Source: Staphylotrichum longicolle
Taxonomy: Eukaryota > Ascomycota > Sordariomycetes > Sordariales > Chaetomiaceae
Assembly: GCA_019096155.1 (NCBI GenBank)
Contig: JAHCVI010000001.1
Location: 2,852,001-2,916,000 of the forward strand
Direction: 5' to 3'
DNA length: 64,000 nucleotides
In this document: positions 44,876-55,989 of the stretch, piece by piece
Layout: each line of letters begins with the position of its first letter
Position numbering within the stretch: the stretch's first letter is position 1
The notes under the pieces: model-generated
The model's database searches: none
Told to the model about the DNA's origin: nothing
What the model saw: only the letters and a program-made list of their open reading frames with translations
Translations under genes and position numbers: made by a program

Positions 44876-47800
44876 ATGCCTGGATACTCTCATCACATCG
44901 AACTGGACGAGGTTCACACCCCTCCTAGGTATTTTGCTTTGCTTTCTTTGTGTTGCCCCGGGAGGTCCATTGTGCTTTTTGCCTTTTGCTTTACGTACAA
45001 ACCCCTGTTGCGCTTAAATCATGTCTTTCCTATCTGTCTTGGAAAACCGCCGGCCACCTCAGTGAGGCGAGCTCGGACAGCTGGCGACAAAACTTCTGGA
45101 TTCCAAGGACAAGCCACATGGATCCCCTGAGGATGATGCCCCGGATCTCACCTGGAGAAACCTGATTTGCCGGACACTTGTTGCCAGGAACTGTCGCGGA
45201 CCACCTGAGTCCTGGAACCGACTCGTCCGAGTCGTGGAACAGCACAACCTGCGAGTCTCTGGCTCAACTGGTTGCTCTTCAAAACGTTATGATCATCACT
45301 TGCTCATTCGAGCCCTCGTAAGTACCGACTGCCCAACATCTGCCGGACTGGACCGTTTTGCTCTTCACCATGCTGGTTTTTGCCCTGGACGCCGCCAGGC
45401 ACTGCTCTTTGCCCTGAAGGACCACCACAGACCTAAACAGCCATCAAACTGGACGCCAGACGCATTTTCTTTTCTTGCCGACATCAAGTTTCGCTTTCCT
45501 TTCTCTGAGATCTCTTGTCACTGGAAATACTGGCCACTCTGGAGGAGGATACTTCGACCCACGTCATACTAGGACCCAAGCATCGACTCAGCCACGAAAC
45601 CGGACGGACGCTTTCTCGTCGATGGACTTGTTTGATCCAGTCAATCGGCCTACCTGGGAACTAACACAACCAAGATGAGAACGCCAACCCCTTTCGACCC
45701 CATTCCGGACGCTGTTCGTGTGACTGCCGAATTCTGTGGATCACCGAGAGCTGCAACGACACACGACACTCGGCCTGGTGCTTGAGTGTCTTTGAGCGCT
45801 CTGAGGCCAGTACAACATTGTTTCCCTGGTTCCGATACGGTTGTCTCCCTGGTTCACTCAATGCCAACTTCCAAACTGGATGCCCTCAAGACTGGATTCC
45901 TTCCTGGATGCACGCGCGCTTTTCTTGCTCTTACCCTGGGACTCCTTGACTACAATCTGCTCAGTCGGTCGGTAAACACCACAACACCCTGCAAACAGGT
46001 AGAACTCTGAACTAACATGCCTCGCACTGCAGGAACAAAGTTGTGCCATCTGATGCCATTTCTTTTGTCTTTTTTCAGACTTGCAAATTGCCAAAACAGT
46101 GGTTGAACAGCACACTAACCTCTACCCAGCGACTACAGCTTTGCTCAGACCAACATGCTTGCCTCCAATGCTTCTGGGATGTTTTCCTTTTGTCATACAG
46201 GACCAGCGGACCTGGCCGGTTCGTCCTGGGACACGACAGTTGAAGGATCACAGAACTTCCCTGAGCTTGCAGATGCTGCGGACTACTACTCTGGAGAAGC
46301 CGAGGATTTTGTTCTCCCCTTTGGCCAGAACACCCCTAAGCCGGACCACCTGGATGCCGCGGATGACTTCCAAGCCCGCTGGGCTCCTGCCGTCGCAACC
46401 GAGAGCAAGGCTCTGAAGGCAGAGCCCATGCGGAGAGGCACTTCGCGCAGCTCCACTGGAAGCCACAAGCACAGGAGCACCAAGACTTCCGCTCAGGCTA
46501 CCAAGAAGAGCCGGTCAAGAGTCCAATCGATTCTGTCACAGACGTCTACACAGATGTCCAAGCTTGACATGTCAGGTAATGCATCCTCGGCATACACCCA
46601 GGGCCGCATCATGGACGTGCAGCAGTACCTTGCTCAGGATCTGGATTCTCTCTCTGTCTCACCCCAGGTGGATGGCGTTGCCTTTTACCCTGGGCTTGTG
46701 GGCTTCCCGGATGGGCTTCCCTACGCTGGAGACCTTGGCGCTGCCATGGCTCAGCACGTGAACCCTCAAATCTTCGATGCTGGCCTGATTGCCGCTTCGC
46801 CGCACTCTTGGGGCTCGCTGAGCCCCGTTGATTCCCCGATGTCTTCTCCCGAGCTTCAGGACGGATCAGATGATGTGTGGTCCGCGCCGGCATCCGCGTC
46901 TTCGCCCGGAGGCAGCCAAAACTCGACCTCGCCGGTGCTCCCTGGCCAGTCACCCAAGTAAGTTGAAACTCCAGAACCGGTATTGCGCGCAACAATGTCT
47001 TAACACTTCGGCACCACAGCATGAGCCGGAAACTGGATTCTCAATATGTCGCCACTGAGGATATGCACGGAAACCTCATGCCCGCCATGGGAGAGGATGG
47101 CTTTGCCCTGCCCCACTCTGCCTTCAACTCTCGCCGTCTGAGCGGCGAAGGTGAGTCTGCGAGGGATCACTATCTCTACAAGAGTGCGTTCCCCCAGGCG
47201 GACGGCCTGTTCCACTGCCCATGGGAGGGCCAAGCGAGCTGCAACCACAAGCCCGAGAAGCTCAAGTGCAATTACGAGTAAGAAGGTTGCCCCGCGTTTC
47301 CGATTCCTCAAACTAACCCCCTTCCAGCAAGTTCGTGGACTCCCACCTCAAGCCTTACCGCTGCAAGGTTGAGGGTTGCCAGAATGCCCGGTTTTCTTCG
47401 ACTGCCTGCCTCCTCCGGCATGAGCGTGAGGCCCACGCCATGCACGGACATGGCGAGAAGCCTTATCTGTGCACCTACGAGGGCTGTGAGCGCTCCACTG
47501 CTGGCCATGGCTTCCCCCGGCAATGGAACCTGAGGGACCACATGCGGCGCGTGCACAACGACAATGGCACCATGGCCGCGCCAGCCTCTCCTCCTCCCTC
47601 TGGGGCCGCCACAACTGCCAGGGGCCGGAAGAGAAAGGGAGACGCCCAGGAGAAGCAGCCCAGCCAGGAAAAGTCGAGCTCCCGGAAGTCGGCAACCAAG
47701 GCCGCGGCCGAGGCTGCGCCGGCTCCCAAGCAGCCGGAGCCTGTCGTCAATCCTGAGATTGAACAGTGGTACGAGCATCAGAGGGCGCTCCAGACCTTCA

Positions 47801-47934
47801 TCCAGGGCTGTGTCCAGCCCGACGACGCTCAGAGCCTCCAGTACATCAAGGATGCCCAGGACCACCTGAATGCCATGAACAAGATCTCGCACAACCTTGT
47901 GCACGGATCTCACCGCCGCTCGTGGAGGGGTTGA
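44876..47934 (+). CDS. C2H2 zinc-finger transcription factor
   Basis: Clear exons are 46130-46957, 47020-47277 and 47328-47934 (introns 62 and 50 nt). A first exon at 44876-44928 (MPGYSHHIELDEV) joins in frame (phase 2) across a 1.2-kb intron to the acceptor at 46129, giving 581 aa. If that exon is wrong, translation could begin at the Met at 46155 (MLASNASGMF). Two standard fingers lie at about residues 390-450: YRCKVEGC...RHEREAH and YLCTYEGC...DHMRRVH. A more degenerate Cys/His unit (FHCPWEGQASCNHKPEKLKC) precedes them. A basic segment (GRKRKGD, then Lys/Ser-rich) suggests nuclear import. The N-terminal half is Ser/Asp-rich with SPxxSP motifs. I do not recognise a named orthologue. It is probably a nuclear regulator. 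Confidence 0.82.
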
Positions 47935-49203
47935 ATGACTGTGAGTCATCTTTGGCACCAACCTATCAGTGCTCTGCTAACGGTCTTTTTCACAGCTTGG
48001 GCACGTCTTCGCCTGACATGCTGTGTCGAACATGACAATTTCTGCAAGCGCAGAGTTACTTCCCACTGGATGTCTTTGACATACCACCGGAATATGGATT
48101 CGAAGACCTGAGGCCGACTATGGCCATGCCTAGCCGCGGCGCCAGCCGTGTGACTGGATGGCGTCGAGCCCAAGGCTGATGCCCAGGACGCCCGTTCTGA
48201 CCTCGGAATATGAGGTGGCCCTGGAGGGCCACGCCCTTGAGTATGCCAGATGTGCCCAACAAAGGCGCCGTTTGTGCTGCCTAAGTTGGCACGGATAAGG
48301 GGGTTTTGTCCATTCGTGGGATTAGATGAAGGAAGAAGAATAGGGACCATAAATTGGATCCCTGGATGGTACAGCCCCGTCTACGTCACGGGGCAATTGG
48401 GAGGAAGGCTTTTGGGTTATGACTTATGACTGATGACAATTTCCTTTCTTGGATTGCTGGGTTTTGGTTTTGGTTTGGACATTGGGAATGTAGTTAGACA
48501 ACTTGTGGCAACATGGGACAACTTTTGTTGATTTGGGATATTGTTCATGGCGTTTGGATTGGGGGTCGGGAAGATATTGTACGCCTCGAGGCGATGCTCA
48601 AAATAGCAAGTCATGTAACGGATTCTGTGTTTGCAGCTTGCCGTGGGTGAATTGGGATCTTGCGAAGAGCTGATGTTTGTCGGTGGTGTCAAGTTGTTGT
48701 AGTTATGGGATGGTGTCCCTCCAGTGAGTTTTTCATATGTAGTGGCCAGGCATATGTCGAAGGTCATGGTACTGGAAACGCCACGATCTCGCGTTCTACC
48801 GCTGAGTTGATTGTCCAGTTTCTGTATTACAGTAAAGGAGGAGGGAGTGGAAGATCAACTCCCTGTTTGAATCACTTGCTTGAACTTGAACGGCTTGTTT
48901 GAAGTTTGGTATTCATCGTGTACCGAGTAACCTGTTCCAACAACAAACCACTTTCCGTCGGGTATCCATTCACCCACCATCCCCTTCGCACCAAGCACGC
49001 CAACGAAAAAACCAGCGATCTTTTGCAAGAGACCGGCCGGTATACCATCTAGAACTGAACTTTCTTTTCTTTCACACCTTTTTTCCCTTGCTCTCTCTCA
49101 CACCCCCCCTCTTCCACCTTTCTCATACCAAGGTACCAAACCGACGATACCTCTCTCCCTCTCTGATGGGGTGTGGTCGGAGGAGGAGCGGTAGGGTGAT
49201 GCC
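47935..49203. other. 3' region of the C2H2 gene and convergent intergenic stretch
   Basis: No gene is seen. The first part is the 3' UTR of the zinc-finger gene, including a probable intron. The last few hundred bases before 49204 are pyrimidine-rich and lie at the 3' end of the minus-strand hydrolase. Confidence 0.5.
47941..47995 (+). other. Probable intron in the 3' UTR of the C2H2 gene
   Basis: GTGAGT donor six bases after the stop codon, GCTAAC branch site, and TTTTTCACAG acceptor; 55 nt. All three splice signals are strong for a fungal intron, and nothing downstream continues the reading frame. Confidence 0.6.
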
Positions 49204-50372
49204 TTAGCGGGGCAGGACGTCCTCGCCGGGGAAGATGACGCCCGTCTGCTTGGCGGCGCGGTGGGCGCGGGCGACCATGCCGTAGGCGGGCATGTAGCGG
49301 TCGAGCCAGGGGAGCAGCTCCTTGGCGCCGGGGGCGGCGCGCCAGTCGCGCATCAGGTCGCAGACGATGGCGAAGAGGGAGACGACGTTGACGCCGGCGC
49401 GCATGAGCTGGTCGTTGGCGATGTCGCGGATCTGTTGATTGTCAGTCTCTGAGGAGGGTTGGAAGGGGGGGGGGGGTGGAGGGGGAAGGGGAGGTTCGTT
49501 GAAGGGGGGATGGGAGATCGGAGATGGGAAAGGGGGGGGTTGTGGGGTGGTGGAAAACGGGGTGAGAAGAGGGCGGACTAACCTCCTTGGTGGTGGTGCC
49601 GCTGGCCTCGAGGTTGGCCCACACGGAGTAGCCCTCGGCGCGGAGCGAGCGGGCAAGGAAAGCAGTGCCTTTTCTCGGGGTCAGTCTCTGGTCACACAAA
49701 AGGGAGACAAACATGGGCGATACATACAGACGTCAGTCACGATACCAGCAATGATGATCTGGGTCCGGTTGGTGGCCTTGATGGCGTTGCGGAAGTCGGC
49801 ATTGTCCCAGGCATCGACCTCGCCCTCGCGCTTGATGAGCGGCGCGTTGGGGTACATGTCGGTAATCTCCTGGGGCAGGGGGCCGTTGGGGCCTGGACAC
49901 TGGTTAGCGGTAGAAACGCGGAAAAGTCGGGGGTGGACAAACCGGTCTCGGACGAGGTGGTCAGGACAACGGGGAGGTCAGGGAAAGCCTTGCCGAGGGC
50001 GGCGTGAGCCATCATGTTGTCCCGGTAGAGGGTGGCATCTGCGGAGGGTTAACGAGGGTTGGAGAGTTGAGAGAGCGTGGTGGCGTACCCCAGTCACGGG
50101 CGATGCTGTAGAGACCCTCCTGGAGGTCGAGAATCACGAGCACCTGGACGAAGTCAGCGAGGGCTTGTCTCTTGATCCGTGTTGGGAAGCCATACAGAGT
50201 TGTTCTTGTCGAGACGCTCCCACGGGAAGACGTTGGACTCAATGACGGGCACACCGGTGGGCACCGAGGCGGCTGTGGTCGTGGGGCACGACTTGCCGTT
50301 GCACTTCTTGCTGTCGGCCATGGCAGAGCCGACCATGAGGCCGGCGGACAGGAGGGCGGTAGCGAACTTCAT
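49204..50372 (-). CDS. Secreted isochorismatase-fold cysteine hydrolase
   Basis: There are six exons (50196-50372, 50089-50143, 49943-50038, 49728-49892, 49583-49668, 49204-49431) with five introns of 50-151 nt, giving 268 aa in an unbroken frame. The signal peptide is MKFATALLSAGLMVGSAMA. The isochorismatase-like core follows: VLVILDLQEG (catalytic Asp about 65), LIKREGEVDAWDN (Lys about 130), and AGIVTDVCTAFLA (nucleophile Cys about 165). The nearest known relatives are YcaC-type hydrolases and nicotinamidase-related amidases, so the substrate is uncertain. Fungal secreted isochorismatases that lower host salicylate precursors are known, but this link is only analogy. The third intron has a GTTTGT donor, and the fifth is 151 nt and G-rich on the plus strand. 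Confidence 0.88.
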
Positions 50373-50472
50373 CTTGACGGCGAGACGAAAGACGAGAGAC
50401 TGGAGGATCTGGTGGCTGGTGAACTGCTGATCTGACCTGGTCTCGAGAAGCAGAAGTGCGAGTTCGACGGCC

Positions 50473-50481
50473 CCTTATATA
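50473..50481 (-). promoter_or_regulatory. TATA box of the secreted hydrolase
   Basis: TATATAAGG on the minus strand, about 100 bp upstream of the start codon at 50372, a position expected for a TATA box with a short 5' leader. It suggests strong or inducible expression; transcription was not tested. Confidence 0.55.
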
Positions 50482-50670
50482 CACAATCTCGTCGAGTCCT
50501 CTCTGCCGCCTGCCACCCCGCCTTCAACATGTCAACCCAAGTCTTTGTCGGCCGAATTCTTCCCCTCCCCTGGCAACAGCGTCCAACCCCCTCGTGCGGG
50601 CAACGTTCTCCGCCGACGGCACGCCGACCTCCTTCCCATTCCGACGGTTGAGATGAGCATCGTAAAGAGT

Positions 50671-50713
50671 GGTTCAGCATTGGTTCAGCATTGGCTCAGC
50701 ATGGATCAGCATG
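50671..50713. repeat. Short tandem repeat, GGTTCAGCAT-type x4
   Basis: Four imperfect 10-11 bp copies (GGTTCAGCATT twice, GGCTCAGCAT, GGATCAGCAT) in the non-coding region about 300-340 bp upstream of the hydrolase start. A related GGTTCAGCGAT occurs near 50971. Confidence 0.8.
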
Positions 50714-51992
50714 TGTCGGCGACGGAGCCTTCCCCCGGGTAGCACCCTGTATGGAGACGCGCTGCAGCGTCCCTAGCGATTCCGCCATGATCGCCGTGGC
50801 CGACCGCCATGTTGGGAGCACAGAGTGGACAAAAGGCGGCGACGAGGTTGTTGATGCCATGCGTTGCCATGCCCGTCGTGACTAAGCCAACCCTCGCTAG
50901 CCCGCCGCACTCCACAGGCGGGCTTGGCCTGCTCAGGCCTGCCAGGCACGTCCAGGGGTGTGTCAGCAACGGTTCAGCGATTGCCAAGCAGTTGTTAAAA
51001 GCTGTCAAGCGCCCGATGAAACGTGCAGTGGACTCGCTGATTCAGCACCCTAAGTGAACTGCTCCTTCCACTCCGCTTGACGGCTCAAGCACTGGGGAGA
51101 CATGGGTTTGTGCAAGATTGATCCCTGAAGAATCGGGTTCTGGAACAGCATCTTTGATTGCTCAGTGTGATCTGTGTCGGCTGTTGATACTGTCCTTCCT
51201 CATCCTCGGTCACTTCCACCCGAAGATAACCACGTGGGTTTGTGCTGACCTGAATCCGTACCCCCACTTTATTCCGTGCGGGCAGTGGAACGGCCCGAGA
51301 TTGAACCCCCCACGGCTTTGGGGGTCATGAGATTCTGGGGATCCTGGGCCTCCGTCTCGCACCTGTTTCCTCCTCACACGAACAGTTGAAAACAGACAGG
51401 CACCTGAATTTCCGGGTCACTCAACGCACATCACGTTCCCCTTCTGCCACAACTTTTGCCGAGTTGAAGCTGCTCAAAGGGTGCGACATTGATGACGGTG
51501 CTCTGAAACGCGAACGTCAATGGCGCTGCCTCCTGTCGAGCACTGACGTTGGAGCTTGGACACCGTTGTGCTTTGCCCAGCCACGGGCAGCCGCCCACTC
51601 TCGCGATTTTCAAGCTCCTTCAGCCGGCACAGCGCGCGGCGGTGCGACAGTGGCAGGATAATATCCCTGCCGCCACTTGTTTTGGACGGCGGCAGGTGAA
51701 GCAAACATGTCAAACAAAAGCCGTTCGGTTTGGGGTTTTCTCGAGTCAGTGCGCCAGGGATCAATCAAGCTTTAGTGGCTTGGCCGCCGTTGCCACCATC
51801 TTGAACTTCAGTTGAAAGATCAACTTCACCTCTATATCGCTGTCTCAAAATCTCTGTTTTTTTCGTGAGGGATTGGAACTCCCTACGCAGTCATTTGGAG
51901 CAAGCATGTATTTTGAGTGATCCGGGCTCTTGTTTTCACTGTCCTCAGCGAGCTTCTGCAATTTCCGAGTGTATCCTTGGCAGCCCCTCACC

Positions 51993-53375
51993 ATGCTCCT
52001 CACACCGAGGACCTCATCCGCCCTTCTTCTCCTTCTTGCCAGGCCGCTACTCGCTTCCAGCGACCTAGGCCATACCGAAATATGCGGGCCCGGCGCTTCT
52101 CTATTCTCGCCTGGCGGCCCGGTCTGCCTCACCGACTCGAGGGACCTGGGGGTAAGGCACCAGAACACATCTGAGCATGCCTTTGCTGAGAGCCTGCAGT
52201 GTCAGGACGGGAGCTGCGGCAGCGCACGACGGCATACATGGACACACTCATCGCCGTGTTATCAGGGTGAAGACTCGGACCAACCTATCTGCGTCTTTAC
52301 AGACACAAGCTTCGCCGAGGGCAGAGGCATCTCCCTCATCACAGCACCACAGCGAGCCAACTACCTCGCAACAAGCCCGGCCTTTGCCGAACCCGACACC
52401 GTCAAGAGCATCAACCAAGACCTCAACCAAACCCCACCCACAAAGTACGAGATGCGCGAAATTCCGGGGAAGGGCATGGGCCTGATCGCCACTGCCCACA
52501 TCCTCCGCGGCGATCTCATCATGGCCAACACGGCCTCCCTCATGATCGACTACCGCGCCTTCAACGAGCTCTCCAAGCCGCAATACACCGCCCTCCAAGC
52601 CCACGCAGTCGACCACCTGCCCCCTCTCCACCGGTCCCTCTTCCTCAACCTCTCCGCGCACACCCCTTCCACATCCCACCTCACCCACGCCGAGCTGGTC
52701 GACGCCATCGCGGCGACCAACGGCTTCGACATCGACCCGGACGACGACGACGCCGACCAGCACAACAGCTTCTTCGTCATCTTCCCCTCCATCGCGCGCA
52801 TGAACCACGACTGCCGCCCCAACGCCGAGTACCGCTTCGACCACCCCACCCTGTCGCAGTCCATCCACGCGGCCCGCGACATCGCCCCCGGCGAGGAGCT
52901 CACGCTGAGCTACATCAACCCGCTGCTGAGCCGCGCCCAGCGCCTGGCCAAGCTGCAGCGCAACTGGGGGTTCGCGTGCGGCTGTCCGCTGTGCACGGTC
53001 GACGACGCCCGCGCGCGCGAGTCGGACGCGCGCATCGCGCAGATCGCGAAGCTCAGAGAGGAGCTGCGGGACTGGGGGCGAGGGGAGCGCAGCAGGGCGT
53101 GCCCGGAGATGGCGGAGCTGTTGGTGGGGCTGTATGAGATGGAGAGGCTGTGGGGCACGATGCACGAGGCGTACACGCTGGCCGCGCTCGAGTACAATGC
53201 CGCGGGGGATCCGTGGACGGCGGTCAAGTACGCGCGGATGGGCGTAGAGTGGGGGATACCGATGCTCGGGGAGGGGGACGAGGATGTGAGGGAGCTGAGG
53301 AGGCTGGCGGAGGATCCGTGGGAGCACTGGAGTTGGGAGAGGCGGTTGAGGGAGCGGGGGGAGAATGCAGCGTAA
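51993..53375 (+). CDS. SET-domain protein with an N-terminal signal peptide
   Basis: A single exon. I start at the Met at 51993 (CACC before ATG), giving 460 aa; the frame extends 21 codons upstream. MLLTPRTSSALLLLLARPLL followed by AS is a good signal peptide. Residues about 30-115 are Cys-rich (CGPGASLF, CQDGSC, CYQGEDSDQPIC). The SET domain spans about 150-310: KGMGLIATAHILRGDLIM, the cofactor-site motif MNHDCRPN (about 270-277), and GEELTLSYIN with the conserved Tyr at about 307. A post-SET Cys cluster CGCPLC (about 329-334) and a helical SMYD-like C-terminus follow. SET enzymes methylate lysines, usually in the nucleus or cytosol, so a secretory leader is notable. The product could be secreted or ER-luminal, or the true start could lie elsewhere. 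Confidence 0.82.
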   Translation: MLLTPRTSSALLLLLARPLLASSDLGHTEICGPGASLFSPGGPVCLTDSRDLGVRHQNTSEHAFAESLQCQDGSCGSARRHTWTHSSPCYQGEDSDQPICVFTDTSFAEGRGISLITAPQRANYLATSPAFAEPDTVKSINQDLNQTPPTKYEMREIPGKGMGLIATAHILRGDLIMANTASLMIDYRAFNELSKPQYTALQAHAVDHLPPLHRSLFLNLSAHTPSTSHLTHAELVDAIAATNGFDIDPDDDDADQHNSFFVIFPSIARMNHDCRPNAEYRFDHPTLSQSIHAARDIAPGEELTLSYINPLLSRAQRLAKLQRNWGFACGCPLCTVDDARARESDARIAQIAKLREELRDWGRGERSRACPEMAELLVGLYEMERLWGTMHEAYTLAALEYNAAGDPWTAVKYARMGVEWGIPMLGEGDEDVRELRRLAEDPWEHWSWERRLRERGENAA

Positions 53376-53922
53376 GGAGGGGGTTTTTACAGAAGGGAAT
53401 GAGGAGGGGGTAGAGTTGAGAAAGTGTCGTGGGATCCGGATCTGGAAGTGGCATTTGTGTCTCTTGAAATGTTTTAGAGTTTTTGGAGTTTGGGGCAGGC
53501 TGACTTGCTTGTGATAAGAGGGATTGCAATATCCGAATGATTTGTTGATCGCCAGGTGTGGTGACTTACACGCCCTTGATACCGTTTCTCAGGGACCCCT
53601 GAGTGTTGTGAGCGATCTCACCATGCGACGCGTCAACACACCTGCCCGTCGACCAATCTCAGGAGGCTCATCATGAACTGCGGGAGCATCTTGAGACAGC
53701 CCACAGTTCCCGTCTTGGGAGCTCCGTAACAAAGTGGGGTGCGGGGTATCGGCGGGTTGCAGTGATGTCAATGCCTGGAACCAACGACGACCAAACGTGC
53801 CAACCCACTGTAAACCCACCCGAGCTACATCCCGTCATCCCTTCTTTCCCCGGTCCACGCAGCTTCTGCACTGCATCACCAAAACACCCGACACCAAAAA
53901 CGACCTCAAACATACTGTCGTG
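53376..53922. other. Intergenic
   Basis: 547 bp between two plus-strand genes, with no gene seen. It holds the 3' end of the SET gene and the promoter of the YBP1-like gene. Confidence 0.5.
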
Positions 53923-55989
53923 ATGGCTGCCGACCCTCCCAAGGCCGACCCGGCCAAGGCCATCGAAGCGATCCGCGACGCCCGCCCGCCCGAGACCGAC
54001 CGCTTCACCTACCTGACCATCGTCGAGGCCAACCTGTGCCCCGAGGTGCTGCCGACCCTCAATGAGGTCCTCCAGGACGCCGAGCTCACCCAGGAGATTG
54101 GGTGGGACCTGGTGTTCAACCTCGTCAACCTCCCCGGATCCGACTCATGTCTCGAGACTGTCGCGCGGCTGGGAACCCGCGGGAGGTGATCCTCAAGGTT
54201 CTCGAGACCCTTGAGCTGCTTGGCGGTGATGGCGGCGAGGACGAGGAGGACGAGGAGGGGAAGGAAAACCGAGCCAGCCGTCTCGCCAACACACAAGTTC
54301 ATCACGCTCCTCGGCATGCTCGCCATCCTCCACCGGCGCATCAAGACCAAGTATCCTAGCCGCTTCCTCGCCCAGACCCTGCAGACGGTCTACGGCGCCT
54401 ACCGCCCAACCAGGAGATGACGGCGTCGGTCATCAACCTGGTGCACAGCCTTTCCGGAGCGCGGCGGCCGCCGCTGCCGAGCAGGAAGTCTAGCGTGAAC
54501 GTAGCCAACCCGGACCAGGACGGCGACGCATCAAAGAACGCCCCCGACCCGGAGGCGGACCGGGACGACGCGAGGACCCGGACGAGACCGACCTGCAGCA
54601 GAAGCTTCTGCTGAGCTTCGCGACGTGCATCTTGGAGGCGTACACGAACGGGAACGAGATGGCGTGGGCGGCGAGGCTGCTCGAGTTTTACAACCCGGAG
54701 AAGATCGTGCCCGACGGAAGACGCTGATGGCGGCGTTTAGGAGGAGCAGGAGCTGCTGGCAAGGGACGCGATTGTGGCAAGCTTGTGGTGAGTGTTTACG
54801 GTCTTCGTGTCATGGGCACAGCAGTTAACGTTCGCAGGCTCTCATCAGCGATCTCGGTCTCAACTCGTGCTCCAAGAGCTTCATCCACCAGCTCTGCGAC
54901 GGACCAATGCACAGTGAGCCCCTGGCGGAACTAGGTGATCTCACCACCCCGGACAAGATTGCCCTCTCGACCGGCGGCTGCGTCTGCCTGGTCGCCTACT
55001 GGGTGTTTTCGTCCACCATCTTTGACGCCAGCCGCCCGCAGCCCGAGATGCACATCTTCCCCGAGCACTTCGCCGTGCTGGATAAATTCCTCCAGGACGA
55101 TGCGCAGGCCCAGATCCAAAACTCGGTCGGCACCATCGAAGCCCTCCTCGCCATCGGCCTCTGGCTGCAGTCCAACAATCTCATCTCGGCCCACCCCACC
55201 TCTCCGCTCACCAACCCGACCACCTCCCCGGAGGACCCGACCTCGGACTTTATGCGCTACATCCACATGACGACGCTCATCGCGCTCTACCACCCGGCGC
55301 TCCAGGTGCGCAACGCAGCCAGCGTCCTCGCCGGCCTCGTCCTGCACTCCAACCCCTCGGACGACGATCGCCTCAAGATCCTCGAGGACCTCCTCGAGAA
55401 CTGCATGTTTGCGACCCTGAAGGCGAGGGCCGTCGCCTGGCTGCGAGAGGAACTCATCGCTGCTTCACCGCCAACATCATCATCAGCAACAACAGCATCA
55501 ACAACAGCAGCAGCACCTTCACAGCCACCACAAGAACAACAGCCACAACAAGAGCAACAAGAGGTACAACAGCAGCAACAGCAACAGTCCCTCTTTGCCA
55601 CCCCGCAAGCCCTCGAAGCAGTGCAATACGTCGTCTTCCCGCCGCTCGCCTCGCTCCTCGACCTGCCCACCACGCAGGACCTGGCCGAGTACCTGGCGGC
55701 CAACGCACCGTTCCTCATGCAGGCGGTCAACTTTGCGCTGTTCTTGTGGGGCTCCAGCTCCAGCTCATCTTCCGACGAGAATCGGTGGAAGCACGTGCTG
55801 CCGGCGAACATGGAGGCGACAGTAAGGGAGCGGTGGTTCGAGCCGTTACGGGAGGTGGTGGAGAGGGTGGCCAAGGAGGAAGGAAGCAAGGTGGAGGGAG
55901 CTTGGGGAGCTTGGGGGGGATGGGAGTGTTGGTGGGGAAGTGGGGTTTTGAGGGAACGGTTGGGGCGGTTGGAGGGTGGCGGGGTTTAG
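53923..55989 (+). CDS. YBP1/DUF1760-like protein, broken by seven apparent single-base indels in its 5' half
   Basis: The start is MAADPPKADPAKAIEAIRD. Conserved text then continues but hops between frames until 54787, where a 50-nt intron (54788-54837; GTGAGT...CGCAG) leads to a clean frame up to 55989. The apparent lesions lie at 54171-54173 (G short), 54265-54268 (A extra), 54405-54407 (C short), 54572 (G short), 54716-54717 (G short), 54740-54741 (G short) and 54776-54777 (G short). The protein-level content between them (KFITLLGMLAILHRRIKTKY, LLLSFATCILEAYTNGNEMA, ARLLEFYNPEK) is well preserved. The family includes yeast Ybp1, which helps Gpx3 oxidise Yap1 in the peroxide response. A polyGln/Ser stretch is encoded at about 55480-55590. 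Intact length would be about 670 aa. Either a consensus error or a recent pseudogene. Confidence 0.75.

Larger units (their letters stand above)
50373..51992. other. Divergent intergenic region between the hydrolase and the SET gene
   Basis: 1.6 kb without a supportable gene. It serves as promoter for both flanking genes and contains a TATA box for the hydrolase and a short tandem repeat, listed separately. Confidence 0.5.
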
